The notes beneath the pieces were generated by a model. The model searched no databases. It saw only the letters and a list, made by a program, of their open reading frames with translations, and was not told the origin of the DNA. Below, piece by piece: positions 25,801 to 40,800 of a stretch of DNA of 64,000 nt; the stretch's first letter is position 1; every line of letters starts with the position of its first letter. A program made the translations under genes and the position numbers. The stretch comes from Zygaena filipendulae. Its lineage: Eukaryota > Arthropoda > Insecta > Lepidoptera > Zygaenidae. Where the stretch lies: contig OU015659.1 of NCBI GenBank assembly GCA_907165275.2, positions 4,692,501 through 4,756,500 on the forward strand, read 5' to 3'.

Positions 25801-28800
25801 GAAAATTGCAACCAACACGCTATCAAGAGATCGAATTGACTTTTAGATGATTAGAGAAATGTGTAAACATGATGATTATACTGCAATTATTATGATTATC
25901 ATGTAAGGGTTTGATTCGGCAGGTCAACACTTACAACATAGTTCGACCAATTGTTTGTAATACCTAACGGATATCGAGCTTTAAACCACTACGATACATA
26001 CGGAAAAAATAATATCTTCCACAATAAAAGTTGAAATTTCTTACTAATTTTGAAAATCAATATGATTATGCTACTTATCTGTAATGTTGTGAATGTTGCA
26101 ACTTAATTTCATATGCCCTGACTCGGAAGTTTCCAATTCAGATGCCGCCCACATTTATTAGTCTTCCATTAAACCGCTCGTGTCGTAAATTTTGTAATAT
26201 TATTCGTAATATAGCTGTTCCAATTTCATACTCTACTACAGTTGTATTTACACTTTTAGTGTATAGGTATGTCTTGAAAATTCTGGCAATATTGAGCCTA
26301 CGACTTTTAAGAATGATATTGAATGAGCATCATTTGTGATCGTTCATATTCTTGAGATTTTTTTACAGTATTGTGACTTAAAAGAATGAAATTGAAGTAT
26401 CTGAGACAGTGCATGGGCGATCAATGACGTCTTTTTCTATTTAGGTGTAACTTAACGCCTAAACAAACATAGTATTTAAAGTCGGACCACGTGCTGTCAC
26501 TATTTTCCTCACAAGACGGCCGTTTGTGTCGCCGGCTATTTATACTGCGTTCGTCTGAGTTCGGCTTAATCGCCTCCCATTACCTACCCAGCTCGCGTTG
26601 CGTTTAAATGAGCTGTGCGCCCTGTAATCAAACGAATATTTCCTCTTTCATATCTGTAGTTAAGTTCTTAAATTGAAATAGTTTTTCAGTTGTATTCCTT
26701 ATTTATGTTAATACAAAGTAGCTATACATATATCGTGACATTAATATTCATTATTCACATAACGTTATTTTTAGTATAAATGAAAGCCAAACACCTCAAC
26801 CTAAAAAACCCACCCCAATCCAAAAAATAATAACCAAAAATAATGAAAATTAAAGAAAACTCACAAAGTTTCTTTTATTAGGCCGTTCGCGTTATTATCG
26901 TAAAAAGGCAAAAATGAATACCACCGAACGGCCGCGGCCGGTGGATATTACTATACGTCTGTCTGCCCATTCGGACGGCGCAGCGCGGCACAGTAGCAAC
27001 CCGCTATTGTTTCCAAGATTTATCATACACTTTTGGATCACTTTGGGTCACTACCAATAGCAATCGATTTATTGCTAGCCGTTTCCCGCAGTTTAACCCG
27101 CGTTAAACGGTGGTTCGGTGATCCCGCTGGAATTTCGGGATAAGAAGTACCCTATGTCCTTTTTTACTCCTGACAACGTGTAAGCATAATTTCATGATGA
27201 TCGGTTCAACCATTAAGGCGTGAAAGTGTAACAAACGAACAAACTCACTTTTGCATTTGTAAGGATTGGAAACAATTTTTAGGTTTAGTTTACTAAGAAT
27301 AACGTGGTATAACCATTGAAAAAAAAAATTGTCCGTTTGTTGTATTAAAGTTCCACCCAAAACCCACCGTTAAAGGTATAAAGGTATAAAGGCACAATTT
27401 TCGCTAAGTTTGCTTAACGTTAACAAAATAGATAACAGAAGCTAATAACTATCAGTGTTGTCATCGATCAACGTCAAGTTTTTTTTATAGCAAAATTGCT
27501 TTACTTACATCATCAGCAGATTATCTAAGATCTATCTTGACCGCAAACGTGTTATATCGGTGATCGTAATTTATTAGCTGACCAACTATACACTACATTA
27601 ATACTATGTTTTTGTATTTAAAGTAACAATACTAATAATAATGTTTGGAAATTATCATACAGCATTAATAGCTCGAATTACTTTCACGCACGGAATCACG
27701 AATTCACGTGCGAATCCTCATACATTTTTTAAGCATTCACGCGTGAATCTTGCAATTCCGTGTGCGAATAGTAATTCGAGCGATTCAAAAATCGACCCCC
27801 TGATACCAATCCAAACAAACCTATATTACCCTATATTAAAACATAGTGCGATCGATTCGCTATTTGATTCTGAGCAAACTACTTTCTAGTTTTCAGTTAA
27901 TTCATTAACACGTTGTATATATATTACTAGCTGTCCCCCGCGATTTCATCCGCGGTAATTTCGGAGTTCCCGCGGAGGTTGCGGGAAAAATGTACTATGT
28001 CCTTTAGTTCCCGAGGGAATTCCGGGATAAAAACTATCCTATCTTTTAAGTTGGACCATATTATAAATGGTTGCAAAATTTTATCAAAATCCGTTCAGTA
28101 GTTTCGGAGTCCATCGCGGACAAACAACGTGACACGTGATTTATATATATTAGACTAGCTGTCCCCCACGATTTCATCCGTGGTAATTTCGGAGTTCCCG
28201 CGGTAATTCCAGGAAAAAAAATGCTGTAGTTTACGGTGATAAGCAGTTCCCCGCATTAATTCCGGAGTTCCCGCGGGAATTCCGGGATAAAAACTATCCT
28301 ATCTCTTAAATTGGACCATATTATAAACGGTTACAAAATTTTGTCAAAATCCGTTCAGTAGTTTCGGAGTCCAACGCGGACAAACAACGTGACACGTGAT
28401 TTATATATATTAAGATAAATGCGAAATTAACTCTGTCTGTCTGTTACGCTTTTACGCCTTAACAACTGATCGTCATGAAATTTTGCATACACGTTGTCAG
28501 GGGTACAGAGAGAGATAGGATACTTTTTATCTCGAAATTTCCGCGGGAAATCACCGCCGGTTGAAGTCGGTGAAATCTTTGCATACACGCTGTCAAGGGT
28601 ACAGAAAAGGACATCTTAGGGTACTTTGTGTCTCAAAATTCCCGCGGGAACTCCCAAATTATTGCAGGTGAAACCGCGCGGGACAGCTAGTCACATACCT
28701 AATTTTCTTAAAAGCGAAAGGTCACTCTCTGATCTAAAACTAAGACAAGACGTCAGCTAACAAGAGGGAACTCCTAAAATAACACGGGTGCGGGTAAAAT

Positions 28801-31800
28801 CACAGGGAACAGCTAGTATGTAATATAAATAAAATAATAATTTTCCTGGAAATTTAACAAGAAGCTGTGAATCACAATATTCCTTATCATTACTGTCGTG
28901 AAGATGTTCTGATGACCACTTTTTCTCTGCCATAATAATTGCGAGTACACGTTTAACGCACCGCGACAGCCATCCCGCTGAACTGGCGATGAGCGATGCA
29001 TTTGTAATAAATAAATTGCTTTTTCTGCAACTAAATACATACAACGTTCAGTAATTCTTTATTTTTTTCTTTCTATCAGAATTATAGACACACGGTACCG
29101 TATCAGCAAAGTTCGCTAAACAAAAAGGCGGTATAACAGCAATGGGTACACGAACCATTTTTCAGCATTGAGTAGCTAAAAAGTAAAAACGTACAACAAA
29201 TTTTCTTTTAAAGCAAATGAAGAATTTTATACACAATGATACCTTTAGTATCAGGAACCCCGAAACAACTTAGTATCACTCCTTTTACTAGCGAAGTCGT
29301 TATTCGAGTACGATTATCTTGCAAGTTTTTTTGTTAAGATTTTGCTTTCTTTAACATTTATGTTTTTGACGATATTTATACCTGCTCTAACATGTTGTGT
29401 TATAGAAAAGTATCCACTCGATGTCTGCACTTGGCTGTTCGCAATAGATCGGTGAACACTATAGCGTAAGCTTTTGTCCTCGAACAATGCATACAATAGC
29501 GTTTGTAAAGGATGGATGCAAAAAAAAAACGTATAAAACGCCTGTAAACCACTAGGTATTTACTTCTACGTATTATTTAGGTCAGCAAAATGCTGCTGAT
29601 TTTATAGTGCAAAAATGCTGAAAAAAAACTTGTGGAATTGTCAAAATAATAAAAAAATATTTATACCTAGTTACAAATATGTAATTGTTAAAAAAAATGA
29701 TGTAACTTTATTTATCCATGATATAGGATAGTCATTTGCAGCATTGGATATGTATCATTGCCTTTTCTATATTTACCTAGGTTAAAATTAACTACCTTAT
29801 ATCTTTTTGTCTATCAAGCTAGAATAACATCCGTACTAAGAGGTGCTTTCCATCAAGCTTTTTCCTTGCACTGATCAATATCCACACACCTGAGCAAAAA
29901 CATGTCTAGACAACGTGCCTCTAACGACAGATCGCACGCCTCCGGTCTCCGCCCGCGAATGTGAAGTACAAGTGAATGTTCAATCTGCTAAGAACACAGT
30001 TACGGCAGGATTGCATTACTTATACGAAATGAGAGTTTGCGTTACTTTATGGGATTTCATCTCGAGAAACAAGCGCCACATGGTTTCGATGGCACCTTTT
30101 GAAATGACATTTAATTGCATTGATGGTAAGTGTTAGGGGTTGGAGTTACCAAAATTTTTTTTTGTCTATATACGCTTAATAAAAACATGTTTTTGTAATA
30201 GAAACGGATGCAAATATTTTCCTTGATATTTTTAAGCACGTGTAGCAGTTTTAAGTACTTACGTGTATTATTATATGGTAAAAATTTAATGTAGATAAAC
30301 GTTTAACGTTTTATAACTACAGAAGTGATATCAAAACAAAAAATATTTGTTGCTAACACCCTAACAAAACAATACGCGGAAAGCTGCGATGATTACATGA
30401 AATGATTTTATCATTTTTACATTGTGTACTTTGACATATTCATGAAAAATGCTGTATCTATGTATTTAAGCCCGTACCTGCGTGGCGTGTGTGTTTGGTG
30501 ACTGAAGTGTAAATTATATTATGTATCGCAAGATTGACGTCACTTATATTTTAATAAGCACACAAATTTGTCGCAGAAGCGTGTTGTGTAACTAGCTAAA
30601 AATAAAAGTTGCTGTGTCGTTAATTCGTTAACCGTTAATAGGTACAGCCGTCACAGCGATGTATCAAATTAGAGTGAAATGAAAAAAAAAATGTTCTGAA
30701 ATATTAGAACTGACCGAGTGAATGTTATGAAACTACCAAATACCTACATCTAAACCAGTGACTTGTTTTAGTGAACGGAATTCAGAACGCATAGTGCAAC
30801 TATTTTAGTAGCGTAGGCGAAAATTTTAGTGTTGACGTTTTTTATTTGTACGGAATTCGTAATTCGTAAGTATCTACATACGTAGTAGAAAACACTTTCT
30901 TAACTTTAATTCTATCTTTAAACGTATTCATACACATACTTATATTATAAAATGCGAAAGTAACTCGTGTCTGCCTGTTTGTGTGTCATCATGAAATTTT
31001 GTATGCACTTTATCATTATTTATATCATAATTCCTGCCTGAACTCTAAAATTAACGCTGGGTAAAAAGCTTGTAAATAGTGGTTTATAAACTCGCACTAT
31101 GTATGAGTCGTCAAAAGAGGCTATGTTGTAATGCAACGTTGCAATTGCAAGGGTAATCATAGAACCACGGATGCTCACTGTGCAGAGCACAGGAATGGGC
31201 TAGTTGACAATTTTTTTAGTCCGTCTTGTAGATTAATAAAAAATATTGGACATGTGTTTTTTCTTTTTTTACGTAATTAAAAAATAACAGCGATACATTG
31301 AGTTGAAATTTCGCGTGACGTTACTATCCGGTGCAGTTTGCATGGGGGCTTATACCAGTTATTGACGTCAGAAGCCCTCACCCTAAACTTTAATGCGCTT
31401 TATCTCTGTATATTTTCATTAATTTGAAAAAGCAAAAATGCGTGTCTATTGTTTTTTTTTTTCTGACGGGACTAATTAGAATTTATTTTGATTTTCAAAA
31501 GTCGTCAACACCCTGATGCTCCGAACTTCACTATTGAAACGGACTGGTATGACTTTGTCTTGGGTACTCTATGTAACAAAATATTATAAAATGTGTAGTG
31601 GTATTGTGTACGACGAATTTCGTTAGCGATTCCATTGTCTAGACAGGGAAGAGTTCAATTATTGTATCACGTCTTCGGGGGATAGGTAGCGGACCGCAAA
31701 TAATGTTGAGAGCGGCAGAGCGTAGCGACGCGGACGTCGCGCGTCGGTGTCGTGTCCTGTGTGTTGCCTGTTTCTAGCAAGAGCTGTAACTGTGGTACTC

Positions 31801-34800
31801 GTAATTCTATTATTTTAATGGCTTAGTATCCATAATGTGTAACCTCCTTACATCCGTTTGCTTACACCGCCAACACCACCCAGTTATGTTTTTTTTTTAT
31901 TTGTATCCTCTAAAGTCTAAAGTAATAAGTTAGCCTGGTAGAGATCAGTTTGTAGTGATTAGGTCGTCCATTGTAGCCTTATATTTTTGTAAGTTCTTTT
32001 AGTAGCTATACTTTATTTTTGTGGGTATACCTTCAATAAAGTTATTTCATTGTCATGTGTTCATTGTGCAATGTTTTTCTTTTTAATTTGTCGTCATGTT
32101 GACATATGTTATACACGGTGTAAGGTTAAACGACAGACATAACTATGCGCCTTCGGTAATCCTCACACACTTGATGCAGGTAGAAGTTATACCCTGTAAA
32201 CTTATACGAAAACAAAATAATATTATCAATAATATAAATTTTTCAATAATACTGGTAGATGTTTTTTTTGTCAACAATACTGGACACTGGTAGAATATGT
32301 TTTAATGATTCGCTTTTTCTTTCTTCAGTTTAGTTACACACGAGCTAGTTTGTACTTAATAAGACGTTGCCTCAATAAAGTTAGTAGAATTCAATAACAA
32401 AATATAAACTATGAAAGTGGTATATTTATAGTTTATTCATGCAAGGGTTAACACCCTCGAGTGCCTCGAGAGTGGGGTTTGAGGTAACAATTGTTAATTT
32501 AGTTATCTTTTAATAGCTAACGAGCATCAAGTAAAATTTAATTTACTTTCCTATTGTGTTAGCCGCTGGGAGTTGCGCGGCTGCGCGTCCAAACTTTTAA
32601 TTTGATGTAAAAGGTTCTAGCCACCTGTATTTGTAATTACATAAATAAGTATGATGAGAATACATTTTAGAACAATTTCAACTTAAATTTCCATAGAAAT
32701 TATGGGAAAGAAGACTGGCTGTGTCCACGGTTTCATTCGCATGAGTTTCGAAATTACCACCGCAGGATGCCAATTTTCTTTAATACCAACTTTGTCCTGA
32801 CAGTTACGAACACAAAAAAAAAATTACTCAGATCAGTCATGCCCTCGGAAAAATAACTGTTATTGTTCTGAGGTCATGCCATTTTCGAGTTTTGGCGAGA
32901 GTAACGTGCGGCAATTGATTTTTATTTATATAGATACTCATATAGATAAATCTATATAAATTAGTAGGTAGGTTTCGAACTCCAACCTTAAATGGCGCGT
33001 GTTTTCATTTCCTTTCAAAATCTTTGAAAGATGCAAGTTTGTAACGAGGCGGCCGTATGCCACTCGTCATGATATCACGCCTCATTTCTCATATGTTATT
33101 TATTTTTTAATCTGTTCCTTTTATATTTAAAATTTGACTTTTACTTTTTTTATACAGAACTGAATACGATTTGAAAAATAACAAAAACTCTAATTTACTA
33201 AATTTATCTTTTATTATTTTTATTTGAGCTAGCCGAAAGCCATACTACTTCCGAACCTGACAAGTTTCGTTTTTGAAAATCATAATCGGTTGTCGGCTGT
33301 CGCAGTTAAAATTTATTTCTCATTGTTGCAGCAACTGAAAGATGAGCTCGGCGAAGTGGTTGCCGAACTGGAGACCCTGGACGGGCAGGAGGAATGCAAA
33401 CAGAACAGCAAAGCCAAACAGATGAGCATAGGCAGGAAAAAATTCAATATGGACCCCAAAAAAGGTAAGAGATGCAATGCAAAAGACGGTAGATCCCGGA
33501 TAGATCAAAGATTTCCGGAGAAGAAGATAGACCAGATTCTGACATTCAACTCTTTCACTTGTCATCAGATCAGACTCCGTTTAACTTTTTAACTTTGTTT
33601 TTGGTTCGAACGTTTGTACCTAGTAAAAATTATCTGTAAAAATATTTCCTCTATTTCCTGGTTTTTGACATTCATATTTGTAGTGTAGCACAAACTACAA
33701 GTAGGTACAAACATGCTGAAAAAAATCATGATCTATCTAGTTAACATAACATAATTAATATTTCCAATCACCATATTTATCACGATAGCAAGTTTTCCTT
33801 TAAAAAATTCAAAATATACATAATAGCACAGTTCGAGATTAGGCTGAGCGTCATTATATCTATTATATTAATTAATTTATAACTTTTGTAAATATTGTAA
33901 CACATTCTTAATTCTTTTCGTAATGTGTCCGCGATAAGACTAAATGGTTTTGCGAAATACTTAACATGCTCCACAATGCGTAGGTATTATCTTTGCGTAA
34001 AACTAAACGTGTACATCTTTGCGTAAAACCAACTGTGTACGTGTTTTCAAACGGTCGAGGATGCCGAAACAACAGCGAATGCCGAGAATTGCACGTCCTA
34101 CCTGTATGAGTTTAGTACACAATTCCACGACATCCACTCGCACACCCAAACACATTCCACATTGCGATAAAATACCACACTGCAGGTGTAGCTCTCCCAC
34201 GGCCCTGGTCGCGGCTTCCAGTGACATAGACGGCAAATTATTCTATTCCTGCATCAACTGCAACACTGGCACCTGTCGTATAGTGTTTTTGAACACTATT
34301 TATCTTTTTATGATTCTTCGTGGTCCGTTGGGCAGGTGACACTGTGGTCAATTATATATTCAGTTCCAAATCCAATTATAATACCTCATCCTTTCATTAA
34401 TCTAATTTCATATGTTTAGTAGTTTGTATTAATGGCGGCCATTAATATCTCTTAATAATTTGTGTTCGCGGTTAATATAATGAGCTGCATCAGGATACTA
34501 CGAGCACGCACTGCGATATGGTTGCGTTTCTTAGATTATTATCTGTAGTAATGAATGACTTCCTAATTACAATTCCTTGAAGAGTTACTTATAAGCCGAT
34601 ACACATTTTAGTTTCTTGTACTTGTTGCACAACATGGCACAAAAAGACGAACTTAATGCCATTGTGGTAATGACTTTCTTTGCATCAAAAAATACGCATG
34701 TTGGTTGGTTTTGGCAAAAACAATAATAATATACAATACATAATTTAATTACAAAACGTATTATACATTAACTAAACGGGGTTAAACGTAATAATATGAA

Positions 34801-37800
34801 TTGTGATGCTAACCTTACTAATATTATAAATGCGAAAGTATGTTTGTTTGTTTGTTTCGCTTTCACGCCTCAACGGCGTCAACCGATCATCATGAAATTT
34901 GATATACACGTTGTCAGGTATACAGAGAAGGACATAGGGTACTTTTATGCTGGAATTACTGGGGGAACTCCGAAATTACAGCGTGTGAAACCGCGGGGAA
35001 CAGCTAGTAAAATATATAATTATTACATTACTATTCATATACATATTAAATGCATGCAATACACTTCTGTAACTGTATGAGACTACAACTTAAGAATATT
35101 AATATTGACTCCCGCACTAACAATTCTATTAAAGCCATAAGTGATGATTTCATTCTATGCCTTGAAATGTCATAGAATCATCTGCCGTTAATTTATTTGT
35201 AAGATTCTCAAACAAATAATATATGAGTCGCCCAAATATAGGTCGTCTGTGAGTACTACCGAGTGCCACTGCTATTGTAGTTAATTAGGTCGCTATGACT
35301 CCATCTAGCTTGTAAGAAAGAACTTAACAAACGAGAAACTGACAGGTGCTGAGCCTGTAAGCGTACTCCAAGCTTGAGTCACACTCGTAACAGAAAGGGA
35401 AAAAGCTCTTGCGAAGAGACAAAAAGTTACCCAGTTCCGTTCGCTCCAAATTCCGAGACGAAAATTGCTAACGTCGTTAGAGAAAGTGCTGGAAAGTAGC
35501 TGAAATAAGCTGTCAGCCATATTAAATTTTTCGCCACAAATATTATATTAGGTATAAATTACATTCGATTTTGCAGTAGTTTTAATAAATTCTGTAACAT
35601 TGTTCGTAATTTTTTTTTGTTTGTTAGATAGATAGGTAGTAGGTAAATGTTTCTTAACCCATTCTTACAAAGTACTTCAAAAAATTTTGTATAGGTATTA
35701 AATGTTTGTAACATTATTATTAGTTTATACATTATTAGTTTGGTTTCCGCTGTACGTGTGTTTGTATAATTAAACTAAAATGTAAATACTTATGTTTATT
35801 CAAGGGCACGAGTGGTGGATTGCAAAAAAAATTCTTGATATTTTTCTTTTTTCTTTTGTATCCATGTCTACGAACAAATTAATTTGATTGATTGAAAGTG
35901 CCTAGTCGAGGCCTAGTCATGAAATACTCGTATATGTATATACTTCCTAAGAACAAGCTATTATAGTTGATCTTGGTAATTTTTACACTTTAATAGCTTT
36001 TCTTTGGTTGTTCAGCCAAATTCGTAGTCGAAGAAAATTGGAGACTTCGTCGTTAAACTTATTGGAAAATCAATCAAGTACATTCGTCACTCATATTAAA
36101 AAAATATGTTTACTTGTTACTTAAGATAGGTTGTTATACTTTCGAGTTTTACTCGTAATTATTAAAACTCATAATGTAGGTAATTCATGTAAGGTGACGT
36201 AGTCAATGCAATGTGTTACAAAATAACATTCTCTTCTCAATAATCTACATGTTACGTTGTGGTCAGAAAGGCTTGTTTAGAATACACACATAAAGGCCAA
36301 TTTTAAATGAAAATACATATTGTTTGATGGAACAAATAAAAATATTTTTAATGGAAAATTTTATAAAGATATACATACATATTAGTTTGTCTAATCGCCT
36401 ACCTCATAATGGTGCATTGAAATTCGTTCAGAAAGTGTCCATTAGTCCCTTGATTTCGATAACAAACGCCTTTGCTCCTCCATGAGCAAACACGCTAATC
36501 ACCATTATAGCAGCGCGTGTTGTTTACTAAACATATTTTATCTATATATCTTTGGTCCATGATATCTATCTACTATCTTTAAACAAGCAATTCTTGTATA
36601 TTATATATGTATATTATATGTATAACTTAATGACTTTATTTTCTGAAAAAACAATATATTATGCTATATTATAATATTATTAACTGAATCTCGGAAACAG
36701 CTCCAACGATTTTCATGAAATTTTGTATGCAGGGGTTTCGGGGGCGATTAATTGATCTAGCTAGCTTATCTTTGTTTTCATGCAATGAAAAATTAGTGTT
36801 TGGCACTGCTTTTCTACTTAACAACAGATGGCGCTACGAGCGAAGCTCGGTCGCCCAGATATTGTTCTACATTATTAAAATGTAGCACTTGTTCGTGATC
36901 CTGTTTTCGTCGATGACCGATGTCCATTTTATAAACCATTGGTTTGCAAAACGTAGCTCTTTTCACGTACATATTAAACTTTTAAACAATAGGTATATGA
37001 ACCAACGTTAAATTAACCTTAAAATAGGACTACGTGATATAATAGTGAAAAGACAGATTATACAGGATGTAATGACGGACGGAGAGACGTTATTGAACGT
37101 CTGTCAAGCTAGAAAGGTCAAGTCGGCAGAATCAATTGATTTTTAGGTCAAAATTTAGTGCTCAATTAGTGCTAATTTAGTGCTGAAATAAAAAATTTGG
37201 TGCTGTGATAGGTGGAACAAAAATGAGAACACTGCAGTGGCGAAGGTACCATACAAGCCGATTCCCACCGGCTTCCCTTCAAAAGTTGGGAACACAACCA
37301 CTCTCTCTACCGTAATTTAAAAATGGCACAATCAGTAATTTTTGTTGTAAGTATTTCAGTAGAATCTACTGAAATACTATAAAAATTATCTCTACTGAGT
37401 AGAAAACATTACAAAACGCCTAAACTATCAACAAAATTTGCTCTTCAACAACAAATTGTTATAAAACAAGCCGCTGGCGCGATCGACTTTTTGGCAGTTA
37501 AACTTCCATACAAAATAATGCCATGACGTCACATCAAGGTCGCAGGCAGCCGGCTCAAATAGCTACTTTGGTAAGCCGCTACAAATCGAGTTACTCTCTC
37601 CATTTCACTCACGCGCACGCATTTTCTATTACTGTCTCAACAAATATCCTTATTGGTCCTAGAAATTCGAAACGAAGCGGACATTCTGAGATGACTGTTG
37701 ACAGACAACTTGAGTTTATGACGAAAAAAATTTAAAATTTGAATTTGTTAGTTAGTGTCACGTATTAGAATTTATTTCTTGGTATTAAATAGTGATTAGT

Positions 37801-40800
37801 ATTAAAGTTGGACTTTTTTTTTGTTGTGTGTAGTGATAGTGAAAGCAGTTACGCAGACGTACGTTGAAATTAGGTACCTATTTGCGGTAAGTAGATAGTT
37901 TAATAAGTTGAAATTACGTATTTATAGTAGGTACCAAATAGATTTCCGGCTTGCCTCTCTCAATATTTCACCCTTCGCCACTGGAACACTGCTAACTTTT
38001 TATTAAGCTAGCAGTGTACCGTTCGTGACCGCGTTACAATACAGTTGCAGCGGAATTCGCATGGGCTAATAATTTAGTGCTCAATTAGTGCTGCCATTGT
38101 AGCGAAATTTTTTTGAAAAATAATCGTTTTGAATTTTTTTTCAAATAAAATACTGTACTAGCGACACCGGCCGGTCTAAGAGCTCAAAAACGGGAACTGA
38201 TGAAATTGAAACACGTCACCATTTAGCGCTCAATTAGTGCTGCCAGTATAATAAAGAATTTTTGAAAAATAACCTTTTTTTAATTTTTTTCAATAACTTA
38301 AGACGATCGTGTGTGTGCAAATTTTCATACAAAAAGCCAAACCATTTATCTCCCCTTAAACATAGACCAATTTTGATGATTTTTTTACATGTTATTGATG
38401 TATTGGATAACTAGGGCTGTACGTTTTGATTTTAAAGAAATATTGCTTATAACAAAAGTTATTAGCATCTCAATATCCATATTTTTTACAAAAAATCTTC
38501 CTCGAGCGTTTTAATTTATAAAAGTTAAACTAAACCGAATTACTAAATTAGAAAAACGTACAGCCCTAGATTAAGGTGTACTGAATCGAATGACACCAAA
38601 ATTGTCTCATTTAGTAAAGGTTTAGGGGGGTAGAAACGGTTTGGCCCGAAACAATATTTCAGAAGGAAAAAGTAGGCACTCGCCTCTAGGTCCTGCAAGT
38701 CTCTCTATCGCACGATACGGGTCGGGGGGCAGGGCCCGGTAGGAGCATTGTGTAGTGTAGGTAGTAATGTCGATGTCGAGGTGTTATTGATGTTATTATA
38801 GCCTAGGGTGGAGAATATCGATATAGCGATCGGTATTGAAAGGTTAATTAGGGTTACACAAATAATATCATGAAAAAAGCCTACGAATAGGTAATTTTAT
38901 TGATTACTAGCTGTTCCCTGCAGTTTCACCCACGTTAATTTCGGAGATCTCCCGGTTATTCCGAGATAAAAGTACTTACTACCCTATATTTTTTTCTGCA
39001 CCTACCTGTAGGTATCTACTTACCTGTTGACTGCGTTGTAGTACGGGAGTCCAAGACGAAATTTATGGATTTACTAAAGCGCGTCAGATTAACATAAGGG
39101 GCATATCTTGCACCTCCACCAAATAAAGGCCCTCTACACAGAGGGGCGCATCTAGAATAACCGATCAGAATAATAAAAAAAACGATAGCCGGAAATACTC
39201 GAGTGCATCAGATTAAGACATAGTAGGTTAATTACCTTCTGAAAACTGTGTATATGAATAATCTGCGATTTGAACATGACGTAAGGGAGTTTAAAAAGGA
39301 TCACAAACTTGCAAAAAAAACCGTCATCTCGATTTTCTCGAACGCGGTTGATGTTTTTTACATTTGGAAGTAAAATAACTCAAGGATAGCGGGAAAAATA
39401 TAATCTGCCGATTTCCACGAGCCGAAGAAACAAAAATCATCTATAAAGTTTAGAACGAGCAGCTGCAGATGCTGCAGTGAAACATGTATTCCTCACTCTG
39501 GCTTGCTTTCCCTTTCTCTTTTTCTCTGTCACACTCTCGCACCGTCCTTACACTACTTTCCATCGCCATGACGTCATCACAGGATAAAACGGCATTAAAC
39601 GTGTCAAATTGATAACCTCCTTATTTGAAGTCGGTTAAAATGAATATTAAAATAAGTTCCAGGCAAGTATTACATCAAACTATAGGTAGTAACTAGTACA
39701 CCTTTCATTTTAATGTAATTTTAACCGACTTCCAAAAATAAGTGGTAAAGATAGTTAGGTAAAACTTTTTTCTATAAAAGTATGTATTGAACCGACCCAC
39801 TGATCACTGATCAGATCAAGTTGGTGCCAAGCCTACCGTTTGGGTTGTTATGGATTATATCGGTAGGTTTTTATATTTTTGATGTCGGACGATGTTTTTT
39901 TGTTGGAAAATTTGTATGGAACTATGAATCTAAATACCGCGTAATTTGTTTTTTATATTAGTGACTGTTTTACTTTTTTTTTGTTGTTTTACTTTATTTT
40001 TTTCTGAATGTAACTATTTAAAAAAAAAAGAAATTATTGATTTTAATGCAATTTTCGCTGCATTTATTTATCAACTTAAGTAATCTAAAAAAAATCATAT
40101 TTTTTTTATTTATGTATTCATTAATTTTTACAAAGCAAGGAATTTACAATCTTCAAAACCCAATACCCCAAATCTCAACAACGCTCGAGTAAATCCTCAT
40201 GTAGCATCAAGAGCTCCCGTTCTATTGGTTATGTTTTTGATTTACAAAGTAAATTGCATCTTTTTCGTTTTGTGGATAAACGTAGTTTAGCTAATAGTTT
40301 TTCCTCTTCTATATTTCTCTTCCATTCTAAAAAGAATTAAATAATTTTAGTTGAACATAACATCTATACTTATATACATATATAATACAATTGTAACAGG
40401 TCGATGTCTGTACATGGGAGATAAATAAGATAAAATAAATTTAGGTGACTCTATGAGTGATATAGAAGCCAAAAATATCGTTTTTAGAATTTTTGTCTGT
40501 CTGTCTGTATGTTTGTATTCGTGCTACGCAAAAACTGCTGCACCAAATTGAATGCGGTTTTTTTGTTGTATTGATAAGGGTTTAACTTAGATACTCATGT
40601 TTTGATTTTTTCGAAATTCCATCTGCAACTCGAGATATTAAAAAGAAATGCTGGTCATTCTACCAATGTCTAATATTATAAATGTAAAAGTGTGGATGTT
40701 TGGATATATTTTGGATGTTTGTTACTCAATCAGGCTACGAAATAATTCGAATATATTATGTAGGTAGGTAACTGCTGCCCTTGCGGCTCGTGCTTAGTTT

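Noticed and set aside
28757..29044. 95-codon minus ORF as a transposase fragment
   Set aside because: No catalytic motif or known domain could be identified and one end lies in repeat sequence.
33290..33592. 100-codon ORF as a free-standing gene
   Set aside because: It is cytohesin exon 3 with intron read-through on both sides.
34003..34339. Overlapping ORFs on both strands as a gene
   Set aside because: No recognisable domain, splice sites or promoter; could be repeat sequence.
37523..37735. 70-codon ORF inside the 749-bp hAT-type element as transposase
   Set aside because: Too short and without hAT dimerisation or catalytic motifs; the element is nonautonomous.
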